Source: Ochrobactrum sp. Q0168
GTDB lineage: Bacteria > Pseudomonadota > Alphaproteobacteria > Rhizobiales > Rhizobiaceae
Direction: 5' to 3'
NCBI RefSeq assembly: GCF_016427605.1
Contig: NZ_JAELXQ010000027.1
Coordinates: 1 to 34,822, forward strand
DNA: 34,822 nucleotides
The notes under the pieces were generated by a model that was not told the origin of the DNA, did no database searches, and saw only the letters and a program-made list of their open reading frames with translations. Made by a program: the position numbers and the translations under genes. How positions within the stretch are numbered: position 1 is the stretch's first letter; each line of letters starts with the position of its first letter. Shown here one piece after another: positions 1 through 6,984 of this stretch.

Positions 1-50
1 GGCTAGTATCACGCGTCCACTTCCACGTTCCGAGCCAACCCTTGACCAAT

Positions 51-66
51 ATTGACAGCTGTCAAC
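51..66. promoter_or_regulatory. parS: parS-like centromere site (15 of 16 bases)
   Basis: The sequence ATTGACAGCTGTCAAC matches the perfect palindrome at 729-744 except for the first base. The repABC parS consensus is GTT-N4-GC-N4-AAC, which this meets at all but one position. RepB would bind here for partition. The site lies about 0.9 kb upstream of repA. Confidence 0.6.
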
Positions 67-688
67 GCGCTCACTCACCAGGACGATGAGCAGATAAAAG
101 GCCTCGTCATTAAAACTGACACCCCCGTTACCCCATTGAGCTGGCACGATGCGATGAGGTAAGCGGGTCCGTGCAAATGCAAATAAGGCGCCCAGAGAGA
201 ATCTGGATCGCGCGTAAACGTATTCGCGAACTCTTCAGGGAAGCCGAATAGCGCCTTTTGCATAATTGATAAATGATAATGCAGCTCCAAATTCCCCCGC
301 TTTCTCGAGCTCGATTATCACTATCGTTTCTGTATAATCATTCAATCGATCGAGATGAGCTGCGCCGAAGTTTCTCCGCTGCGACGGGGGAAGCTCAAAA
401 GCCCAAGTAAGCTAGCTCCAATGTCTGTTTCGGGTGAGTCATATCTTTCTGAAGGAAGGCCAACTCGGTGCATCGCATTGTCGGCGAGGACGGGGCGCCC
501 GAACTTGGCACGATATCATTCGTTACGCCGCCAGCACGATCGCTCAGTGGCAAATCCGTTGGCGATATCGCCGTCAAAAGCAGTCGGAAGCTCGAGATTC
601 TGGCAACTAACTATACAGGACGCGCTGACCTACTATTTCCACGCACACCAGCATTGAATTGTACGGTTGAGAAGTCCTAGTCCGTTGT

Positions 689-711
689 AAATCTGCGCCA
701 GACGCAGATTT
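689..711. promoter_or_regulatory. Perfect 9-bp hairpin upstream of repA
   Basis: AAATCTGCG at 689-697 pairs perfectly with CGCAGATTT at 703-711 across a 5-nt loop. No T-run follows on either strand, so it is not a canonical terminator. It sits 18 bp from the perfect parS palindrome and may be part of the partition or operon-control region. The role is inference. Confidence 0.5.
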
Positions 712-728
712 CAGCGCATTTCCCGAAT

Positions 729-744
729 GTTGACAGCTGTCAAC
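729..744. promoter_or_regulatory. parS: parS centromere site (perfect palindrome)
   Basis: GTTGACAGCTGTCAAC is a perfect 16-bp palindrome fitting the repABC parS consensus GTT-N4-GC-N4-AAC. It lies about 200 bp upstream of the repA start. RepB is the expected binding protein, with RepA as partition ATPase. Confidence 0.8.
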
Positions 745-890
745 AGACGCACTATTCGCTCGAAAGCACAAGCCGACTGCTTTTCTCGGATATGGCAAAT
801 TCCACAGCTCCCATTCTTCGCCTTGCTTGACGTTAACTATTCATTAACTAAAAACAAATTGCGGCGGAGACAGAATCGGGGCATCTTCGT

Positions 891-927
891 CAGCGCATAT
901 TTGTTACGTTTTACTGAATATGCGCTG
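891..927. promoter_or_regulatory. 11-bp perfect inverted repeat in the repA leader
   Basis: CAGCGCATATT at 891-901 is matched by AATATGCGCTG at 917-927 with a 15-bp spacer. The right arm ends 14 bp before the repA ATG, next to the ribosome binding site AAGGACG. It could be the RepA/RepB autoregulatory operator or an RNA hairpin in the leader. Known repABC operons are autorepressed by RepA from an operator near the repA promoter, which fits the position. Confidence 0.55.
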
Positions 928-941
928 ATAAGGACGAACCA

Positions 942-2150
942 ATGCACCAGAAGCCGACAGCAACATCTTCGCAACCTCACAGCAGTCTTCAATCTTTGAT
1001 TGAAGCCGACGCTGAAGAGCTGTCGAAGCGCCTTCAGGCGCATCAAATGCGCATCTTCCCGCCAACTGCGCAGAAATCAATTCGCTCGTTCACACCTGCG
1101 GAAGCAGCATCCTTTATAGGCGTGGCGGAAGGCTACCTCCGGCAGATCGTCTCGGAAGGCCACGGACCAGCGCCCCAGAGCAATGGTCGGCGGATGTATT
1201 CCATTCAGGACATCCACGCCATTCGACAATTGCTGGACGACAACTCACCCAAGACGCACGGCAAATATATCCGTCATCGCCGCAACGGCGAGAAGTTGCA
1301 GATCCTTTCGGTCATGAACTTTAAGGGCGGCTCCGCAAAAACCACGACGTCGGCCCATCTCGCTCAATATCTCGCATTGCGCGGTTATCGAGTTCTGGCC
1401 ATCGATCTTGATCCGCAAGCTTCGCTGTCTGCGATGTTCGGCCACCAGCCTGAACTCGATGTACGCGTCAACGACACCCTTTATGGCGCCATTCGCTATG
1501 ATGCAGAACGACGCGAGATAACGGATATTGTGCGTTCAACCTACACGCCGGGGCTGCATGTCATTCCGGGCAATCTCGAGCTCATGGAGTTTGAGCATGA
1601 AACGCCCAAGGTTCTAGCCGAACAGAAGAATGAAGCCATGTTCTTCTCACGTATCGGCAGTTGTCTTGCCGTTGTCGAAGATCTTTACGATGTCGTCGTC
1701 ATTGATTGCCCACCTCAGATGGGTTTTTTGACACTGTCCGCCTTGTGCGCAGCCACGTCTGTTTTGATCACCGTTCACCCGCAGATGCTCGATGTCATGT
1801 CGATGAACCAATTTCTGCATATGACGTCCGACCTCCTCGCCGTGGTTGAGCGCGCGGGTGGCAACACGCAGTATGACTGGATGCGTTATCTGATTACCCG
1901 CTATGAGCCTAATGACGCGCCGCAGAACCAGATGGCTGGCTTCATGCGTTCAATATTCGGCAACCGCGTTCTTGAAACGCCTATGCTCAAATCGACCGCT
2001 ATTTCCGATGCAGGTCTGACAAAGCAGACACTTTATGAGGTTGATCGTTCCGCATTCTCGCGCGGCACTTATGATCGCGCGCTAGAATCGTTGACATCTG
2101 TCAACGCTGAGATTGAAGACCTCATTCGCCAGACTTGGGGGCGCAGCTAA
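942..2150 (+). CDS. repA: Plasmid partition ATPase RepA (ParA family)
   Basis: This 402-aa protein is the ParA-type ATPase of the repABC cassette. It drives segregation with RepB and parS and represses its own operon. The deviant Walker A motif KGGSAKTTT lies at residues 128-136, followed by an IDLDPQ segment, and a later VIDCPPQ motif is the Walker B region. The N-terminal ~110 residues carry a helix-turn-helix-like region (AEAASFIGVAEGYLRQIV) as usual in plasmid ParA proteins that regulate transcription. The ATG is preceded by AAGGACG. The gene is 2 bp from repB, so they are co-transcribed. A parS-like site lies inside its 3' end. Length and motifs are normal for the family. Confidence 0.95.
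   Translation: MHQKPTATSSQPHSSLQSLIEADAEELSKRLQAHQMRIFPPTAQKSIRSFTPAEAASFIGVAEGYLRQIVSEGHGPAPQSNGRRMYSIQDIHAIRQLLDDNSPKTHGKYIRHRRNGEKLQILSVMNFKGGSAKTTTSAHLAQYLALRGYRVLAIDLDPQASLSAMFGHQPELDVRVNDTLYGAIRYDAERREITDIVRSTYTPGLHVIPGNLELMEFEHETPKVLAEQKNEAMFFSRIGSCLAVVEDLYDVVVIDCPPQMGFLTLSALCAATSVLITVHPQMLDVMSMNQFLHMTSDLLAVVERAGGNTQYDWMRYLITRYEPNDAPQNQMAGFMRSIFGNRVLETPMLKSTAISDAGLTKQTLYEVDRSAFSRGTYDRALESLTSVNAEIEDLIRQTWGRS
2090..2105. promoter_or_regulatory. parS: parS-like palindrome inside the 3' end of repA
   Basis: GTTGACATCTGTCAAC differs from the perfect palindrome at 729-744 only at the central G, which is T here. Both seven-base flanks GTTGACA and TGTCAAC are intact. It lies within the last 20 codons of repA. 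The central GC of the consensus is broken, so RepB affinity may be reduced. Confidence 0.55.
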
Positions 2151-2152
2151 CC

Positions 2153-3193
2153 ATGGCACGAAAGAACATTTTCGACTTTTCCGATCAGTCAGAGTCATCG
2201 CAGAAAACTGACAATCATCCCTCAGGCTCGTCAATCGAGCAGGCGAGGCCGCTAGCGGGTCTGGATAGAGACCGCGCAAACCGCCCCGCGGCGCTCGGTG
2301 CGATTTCACAATCCCTGGAAAAGATCAACGAGCGCTCCGCCAGAGCCGAAGAAATCGAACGCCAGCTTTCCACTGGTCAAACTATCGTCGAACTCGATCC
2401 CGATCTTATTGACGGTTCGTTCGTCTCCGATCGGTTGGGATTTGACGATGAAGACCAGACAAAGCTCCTTGAGCAGATCCGTGAGAGCGGACAGCTGGTG
2501 CCAATTCTCGTGCGTCCTCATCCGCAAAAACCGGATCGTTTTCAGATCGCTTATGGTCACCGGCGCGTCGCAGCAATTAGAGCGCTCGGCATCAAGGTCA
2601 GAGCTGTCGTTAAACAGCTCACTGATGAAGAGCTAGTCATTCATCAGGGACAGGAAAACAATACAAGATCAAACCTTTCCTTCATCGAAAAGGCTTTCTT
2701 TGCCTATGTTTTGGAAGGACAGGGCTATTCGCGTGAAACCCTTTATCAGTCTACAGGCATTGATAAAGCCGTCCTGTCCAAGATGATCACGATCATCAAG
2801 TCGATCCCCGAAGAGATTATTCGGAAGATTGGCCGTGCGCCATCAATCGGCCGTACGCGTTGGGAAGAGTTCGTTGCTCTTTTGACAACGGTTGGCGAGG
2901 CTATTGCAGCTGACGCCGTCGGTAGCGCTGACTTTTCCAATTTGTCTTCCAATGATCGATTTCAGTTCGTTTTCGATAAGCTCAAATCATCAACGTCGAA
3001 AGATAAACGTCAAAAGGAGACCGTTCTTTCACCTGTTCTCGGAGAGGGCATTCAGCCTGTCTCAATCAAACGAGCAGGCAGGACTGTGCAGTTCACCTTC
3101 AATGACAAAGCGGCTCCGCAATTTGCAGACTACATCCAGTCTCGTCTTGAGGAACTCTATGCCGCATATAAGTCTAGCGAAACATCCAAATAG
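2153..3193 (+). CDS. repB: Partition protein RepB (ParB family)
   Basis: A 346-aa ParB-type protein that binds parS and works with RepA in plasmid segregation. I chose the ATG at 2153, giving the MARKN start usual for RepB, instead of an in-frame upstream ATG inside the repA 3' end. The ParB nuclease-like domain is visible as YGHRRVAAIRALG near residues 134-146 and the ENN-R-NLSFIEKA box near 168-181. A central helix-turn-helix follows (YSRETLYQSTGIDKAVLSKM). The gene starts 2 bp after the repA stop, indicating one operon. The C-terminal ~70 residues should form the dimerisation part. Nothing looks degraded. Confidence 0.93.
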   Translation: MARKNIFDFSDQSESSQKTDNHPSGSSIEQARPLAGLDRDRANRPAALGAISQSLEKINERSARAEEIERQLSTGQTIVELDPDLIDGSFVSDRLGFDDEDQTKLLEQIRESGQLVPILVRPHPQKPDRFQIAYGHRRVAAIRALGIKVRAVVKQLTDEELVIHQGQENNTRSNLSFIEKAFFAYVLEGQGYSRETLYQSTGIDKAVLSKMITIIKSIPEEIIRKIGRAPSIGRTRWEEFVALLTTVGEAIAADAVGSADFSNLSSNDRFQFVFDKLKSSTSKDKRQKETVLSPVLGEGIQPVSIKRAGRTVQFTFNDKAAPQFADYIQSRLEELYAAYKSSETSK

Positions 3194-3261
3194 CTCTCGA
3201 CGCTCGAACCCTTCGAGTTAGATTTAACGGATACATAAAATCAGGAGAACAAACCGCAAAA

Positions 3262-3312
3262 GAAAAAGGCCCCCACAACGTTGCCGCATGGAAGCCTTCC
3301 TCAGATTTAAGC
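3262..3312 (-). ncRNA. Antisense counter-transcribed RNA (ctRNA) of repABC
   Basis: The 213-bp repB-repC gap shows the expected layout of a small antisense RNA on the minus strand. A -35 TTGACA and a -10 GATTCT are spaced 17 bp apart, and the predicted transcript of about 50 nt ends in a GC-rich stem (AAGGC with GCCTT) followed by five T residues (complement of 3263-3267). In studied repABC replicons this RNA represses repC expression and determines incompatibility. The 5' end is inferred from promoter spacing. Confidence 0.8.
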
Positions 3313-3318
3313 ACTCAG

Positions 3319-3347
3319 AGAATCGCATTTCCATGAATCAGTGTCAA
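3319..3347 (-). promoter_or_regulatory. Promoter of the ctRNA
   Basis: On the minus strand TTGACA (complement of 3342-3347) and GATTCT (complement of 3319-3324) are separated by 17 bp. This is the best sigma70-like promoter in the repB-repC gap and points towards the terminator at about 3263. Confidence 0.7.
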
Positions 3348-3406
3348 GAGTCGTAAGCGTCTTTTTGGCGGGTGGATTTCTTTTGCCTTTTGAAAGGTGA
3401 GAGGGA

Positions 3407-4636
3407 ATGCAAATTCTGAAGACTGATACGTCCGCATTTCGTGGGCGAATGAAGGTGTTTGCCCAAAATTCTGATCGGCAAGAGAAGCCGAAGCAGGGCA
3501 GGGGTGTAAACAGATGGGCGATTTACAAACAGCTTTGCGTCGCTCAGGCTGAATTCGATCTGAATGATCGTTGCCTTGCCGTGCTGAGCTCGCTGTTGTC
3601 ATTTCTGCCTGATGATGAAATGCATGAGAAAAGCGGTCTCGTCGTTTTCCCATCCAATCGACAGCTGTCACTGCGCGCCCATGGCATGCCAGAATCAACA
3701 CTGCGCCGGCATCTAGCGTCCCTGATTGAGGCCGGGATCATTGCGCGCAAGGATAGCCCGACGCGAAAGCGCTATGCTCATAAGGATAGGGAAGGGGGCG
3801 TCGAGCTTGCTTTCGGCTTTTCCTTTGTGCCTTTGCTCGAGCGCGCGTCTGAAATTGCTGCTATCGCGGATAAGATTCTCGCCGATCAAAAAGCACTGAA
3901 GCGTCTTCGCGACGAAGTGTCCGTCATGCGCCGAGATATGGCTGCAGCTTTTGCGGAAAAGGCCGAAGAAACAGGTGAACTTGGTGAAGGTCTCGAAGCA
4001 TTGTTCGTTCGCTTCCGGGCTGTTGTCGACGCTATTCCTCGCCGCGCAACCCTTGATGAACTGTCCGCGATCAGGGTCAATTTTGAAGCCATTCGTGGTG
4101 AAATGGCTATCGCCTTGAAAACAAATGAAATTGCTCCAGAAATGAGCGGCAGCGTCGCCCAATATGAGCGGCAGCATAATGAATCTCTGCCAGAATCCCT
4201 TTTTGAATCTCAAAATGGCGAAAAGATTGATTTGAATGCGCCTTCTTCGGAAACACCAGTTTCCATGAAAGCTGAAAGGGAACCTACTGTCGAGTTAACG
4301 CCATCCATTTCTCTCGACCAGGTGCTTCGTTCCTGTCCAGATATCTGCGAATACGGAACGAACGGAATCGGCACATGGCGTGAGCTTCTCGATGCTTCGC
4401 GTATTGTCTCGGGCTTTCTCGGCATCAGTCAATCAGCTTATCAGGAAGCTATCCGTTTTATGGGGCCAGAAACCGCTTCAACCGCTATTGCCTGGATTCT
4501 GCAGAAACTGTCGGCCATCAATTCGCCGGGTGGATATCTACGATCTCTAACACAGAAGGCGAGGGGAGGGACTTTTTCAATCCGCCAGCTCTTATTTTCG
4601 GGAATGAAGGCAAGTGGCTCTCTCGTCTCAATATGA
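3407..4636 (+). CDS. repC: Replication initiator RepC
   Basis: This 409-aa protein is the initiator of the repABC replicon; it is expected to bind the origin, which in characterised cases lies inside repC itself. The family-typical N-terminal part is visible (NRWAIYKQLCVAQAEFDLNDR, then SSLLSFLPDDE and VVFPSNRQLSLRAHGMPESTLRRHL), a winged-helix-like DNA-binding region at about residues 35-125. A helical middle region is followed by a C-terminal domain ending in GGYLRSLTQKARGGTFSI. The ATG at 3407 sits behind GAGGGA. Expression should be limited by the antisense RNA upstream. Length is typical and no defect is seen. Confidence 0.94.
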   Translation: MQILKTDTSAFRGRMKVFAQNSDRQEKPKQGRGVNRWAIYKQLCVAQAEFDLNDRCLAVLSSLLSFLPDDEMHEKSGLVVFPSNRQLSLRAHGMPESTLRRHLASLIEAGIIARKDSPTRKRYAHKDREGGVELAFGFSFVPLLERASEIAAIADKILADQKALKRLRDEVSVMRRDMAAAFAEKAEETGELGEGLEALFVRFRAVVDAIPRRATLDELSAIRVNFEAIRGEMAIALKTNEIAPEMSGSVAQYERQHNESLPESLFESQNGEKIDLNAPSSETPVSMKAEREPTVELTPSISLDQVLRSCPDICEYGTNGIGTWRELLDASRIVSGFLGISQSAYQEAIRFMGPETASTAIAWILQKLSAINSPGGYLRSLTQKARGGTFSIRQLLFSGMKASGSLVSI

Positions 4637-4667
4637 GACTGTTTTGACCGTTTCTTAAGGCACAGGC

Positions 4668-4949
4668 ATGATTTGGAAACGTCTATCGCGAATAAGCCAA
4701 ATTCTGGGCTCGGGCCTGGTTGCGGCATTCCTTTGTTGGTCGGTCTGGGCCGGTGCGCAGGGTCTCGTTGGCATCATACAAAAGGGTAGGATCGTCAATC
4801 GACGAGGGCCGGACATTTATATGAGCGATAGCCCGATCATATTTTCGGCTTTAAGTGGATTTTTCGCGCTCGGCGTCATTCTCATGGCCGGTCTGGCGTT
4901 GATTTGCTTGTCGCACTGGTTTTCCCTTTTCCGGCATTCGAACCGTTAG
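4668..4949 (+). CDS. Small membrane protein, unknown function
   Basis: A 93-aa protein with two predicted membrane segments: roughly residues 9-35 (ILGSGLVAAFLCWSVWAGA) and 57-85 (FFALGVILMAGLALICLSHW), joined by a loop with basic residues. The start is 31 bp after the repC stop, so it may be read from the repABC operon. A weak AAGG-type ribosome site precedes the ATG. I do not recognise the family. A short, conserved-looking two-helix protein behind repC could be replicon-linked, but no function can be given. Codon use resembles that of repC. Confidence 0.6.
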   Translation: MIWKRLSRISQILGSGLVAAFLCWSVWAGAQGLVGIIQKGRIVNRRGPDIYMSDSPIIFSALSGFFALGVILMAGLALICLSHWFSLFRHSNR

Positions 4950-4999
4950 GCGAGGGGCCTCGAAGGAGATCGGAATATGATCGTAGACCGCCCGCACGA

Positions 5000-5227
5000 A
5001 GGCCACCGACGCTGGATTGCAACGATGAGATTGGCGCGCCAATTGATATTGAGCCACATGGTCGTTTCATGATGGACGATCTTGCCGCGATTAGCGATGC
5101 CACTGCGGCAGGTTTCGGCGGCACTTGGCTACCGAGTTGGCTGGTTCGCAAGCGTTTTGAACGCAGAGAGCTTGTGGCGGTTCCCGTTGCTGGCCAGAGT
5201 TACTCCTATCACAACCACGCTCTCTAG
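5000..5227 (+). pseudogene. C-terminal fragment of a LysR-family regulator
   Basis: The reading frame covering 5000-5227 encodes a stretch typical of the LysR effector-binding domain near its C-terminus: GRFMMDDLAAISDATAAG, then FGGTWLPSWLVRKRF, then ERRELVAV. The DNA-binding N-terminus and most of the sensor domain are missing; upstream the frame runs into sequence overlapping the small membrane gene in another frame. The frame ends at 5227, exactly where a fragment of an MFS transporter begins on the opposite strand. I read it as the remnant of a larger locus, not a working gene. Confidence 0.65.
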
Positions 5228-5490
5228 CGTCTGACGAAGCCGGCGAGTAACGCCAAGAAGCCGAAACCTGCAAGGCAAAAACACACAAGCTCCCAGCCGC
5301 CGACACTCCAAGCCACGCCCGCCAGTGCCGATCCGAGTGCGCCTCCCAGAAAGAAAGTACCGACGAAAATCCCATTCAATCGCCCGCGAGCTTCCGGGCG
5401 CAACAGATTGATATCTCTGCGCCCCAGAGTTTGGTCGCCAGTCGTGCCAACATCGAGCACTATTGCGGCCAACGCCAGATAATAGCGCTT
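5224..5490 (-). pseudogene. C-terminal fragment of an MFS transporter
   Basis: The last ~85 codons of this minus-strand frame match the C-terminal end of a major-facilitator transporter. They show an LDVGTTGDQTLGRRD segment, the LRPEARGRLNGIF loop, and two hydrophobic segments (FFLGGALGSALAGVAW and CFCLAGFGFLALLAG). Upstream of about 5490 the frame stays open to 5865 but the translated sequence is not membrane-like and no start or ribosome site fits. At least ten membrane segments of a normal MFS protein are absent. Its end abuts the LysR fragment. Confidence 0.7.
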
Positions 5491-5892
5491 CGAGTGAACA
5501 TAAGCGCCGATAGCGCGACGAAGTGCAGTTAAACTTACGCCTGCACTGAGGAAAGGTGAAACCTGCTGGAAAAAACCGATTGCAACCGGGCGAATGTGAT
5601 CGCCAATCGCGACGGGTAGTACGCCGAGTGGTTCATGCTTCCTATTCCCCGCGCTCTGGTGGTTCGCTGTCCTATTGAGGGAATGTGAACGCAGTTTGAC
5701 ACCTCGATATTCTCGTCCGCGCCGCCCCATCTTCGTACAAATCGAGCATGGGTTGCAGCCTGAGAATAGATCGCTAGACCCAGTGTCCGATATCGTACGA
5801 AAACTCGTGTGTCCCTTGTCCAATGAGTTGCGCACGTTATTTGCGAAATTGCGTATGCTTTCCAAGCCGATGGCAATCCCGTGCGCAAGCCC
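5491..5892. other. No recognisable gene
   Basis: This stretch upstream of the MFS fragment keeps open frames on both strands but none has a credible start, composition or family resemblance. It may be strongly decayed transporter sequence or unrelated DNA. Confidence 0.4.
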
Positions 5893-5920
5893 TGATCAGT
5901 ACCTTATACCCTACTGATCA
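5893..5920. promoter_or_regulatory. 9-bp inverted repeat, operator-like
   Basis: TGATCAGTA at 5893-5901 and TACTGATCA at 5912-5920 form a perfect inverted repeat with a 10-bp spacer, and each arm contains the self-complementary TGATCA. It lies about 75 bp before a small frameshifted membrane gene. It may be a leftover operator of the decayed locus. Confidence 0.45.
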
Positions 5921-5995
5921 CGGCTCATTATTCAATTTATACGGCTCGATGATCATTGTCCCGCCCTGCGGAATCTATCACCGGGAGGGATACCG

Positions 5996-6186
5996 ATGAT
6001 CTGGTTTGTTTGGTTTATCAGTGCGATGATGTTTTCGCTGCTCGCTCTGATAGGTTTCATGGTCTGGACTGAAAAGAACAGAGACTGGTGTTTGATATTA
6101 CAATCTCGGATCTTATGGTCGTATTGGGTGTCGTTATTGCCGCGTTGGCCGTTGCGTGCTTTCTGTTTTCCAGGCTTCCGCGATAA
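5996..6186 (+). pseudogene. Small two-helix membrane protein, apparent frameshift
   Basis: The ATG at 5996 follows GGGAGGGATACCG and opens a membrane-type sequence (FISAMMFSLLALIGFMVW). The frame loses its character after about codon 30. One frame over, from about 6085 to the TAA at 6184-6186, the translation is again clean: a FDITISDLMVVLGVVIAALA segment, then a SRLPR end. Restoring one base near 6083 would join the halves into a ~62-aa two-helix protein. I do not recognise the family. It may instead be two unrelated fragments or a sequencing error. Confidence 0.35.
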
Positions 6187-6283
6187 TTTCTGTGTATTTT
6201 CAACGAAAAGGTCACTCCTGCAAAGTCAGGCGCGCATTGACTATCGCTCTTTTGCCCGACCAACGGAAGCGAACAATATGAAA

Positions 6284-6931
6284 TCAGTCGGCTTCGGTTA
6301 GGCTATCCCGCATGGCGCGCAATATTAAAATCGCGGAAGCAGCGCCAGGATCAATATGCCCGAGAGAACGTTCACCCAAGCGCGCGGCACGTCCTCGCGT
6401 CGCGACCATTGATCGGGTTGAATCAGAGCCCGTCTCAGCGGCTTCAAGTATATCGTTCCACATTTCGATAATGCTCATACTGTGCGAGTGAGCTTTGATC
6501 GCTGCTTCCATAGCGGGTATCCATGCATCAAGCATGGTTTTATCGCCACGTTGCCCCTTTCCTCTGTGTTGAATGCCGCGCGCTATCGCTTCAACGATAG
6601 CGGCTTGTCCCGCAGCATCGAGAGATTCTCGTGGTTTCAAAGCTTCGGAAGCATGCTGAAACGCCGTTGCATAAAGGGGGCCGGTCGACGCACCCACAGC
6701 GTCGAGAAAAGCGGATGCGGCCCTAGCGAAAATTCCGGAAGGGAGTATCTGCTCCAGATCGACTTTGGCGAGTGCACTGTTTACGGCTGCAAAGCCCAAA
6801 ACCATGGTGATACCATGATCTGCGTCGCCAATGGCGCCGTCGAGATCGCAAAGCCGCTCTTTTTCCTTTTTCATCGACAAGGCGATGAGCTGAAACATTC
6901 GGCTTAAACGACGTCCCGCAGTTTCTGGCAT
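6284..6931 (-). CDS. dhaL: DhaL-type ketose kinase nucleotide-binding subunit
   Basis: A 215-aa DhaL-family protein, the nucleotide-binding partner of DhaK in dihydroxyacetone-type ketose kinases. The metal and nucleotide-binding aspartates are present in LDGAIGDADHG (about residues 29-39), followed by SAFLDAVGASTGPLY, the GDKTMLDAW motif and a C-terminal RLGERSLGHIDPGA segment. Length is close to that of stand-alone DhaL (about 210 aa). The ATG follows GGGAGG and lies 53 bp after the stop of the SorC-DhaK fusion, so they form one operon and this is presumably its partner subunit. No DhaM phosphocarrier gene is in the window, so direct ATP use is possible but unproven. Confidence 0.88.
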   Translation of the reverse strand: MPETAGRRLSRMFQLIALSMKKEKERLCDLDGAIGDADHGITMVLGFAAVNSALAKVDLEQILPSGIFARAASAFLDAVGASTGPLYATAFQHASEALKPRESLDAAGQAAIVEAIARGIQHRGKGQRGDKTMLDAWIPAMEAAIKAHSHSMSIIEMWNDILEAAETGSDSTRSMVATRGRAARLGERSLGHIDPGAASAILILRAMRDSLTEAD

Positions 6932-6984
6932 TTTTTACCTCCCAGATAATCTGGAATTCACGAAACCACCGGAGGCGGCATTAA

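Larger units (their letters stand above)
1..941. other. Non-coding origin-proximal region upstream of repA
   Basis: I see no convincing gene here. The stretch holds two parS-type palindromes (51-66 and 729-744), a perfect hairpin at 689-711 and a perfect inverted repeat at 891-927 directly before repA. Short open frames lack ribosome binding sites and family resemblance. A weak -35-like TTGACG at 827-832 could belong to the repA promoter, but no good -10 follows at the right distance. Confidence 0.6.

Noticed and set aside
3657..3672. A further parS site in repC
   Set aside because: The core CGACAGCTGTC is present but the outer GTT and AAC of the consensus are lost (four mismatches).
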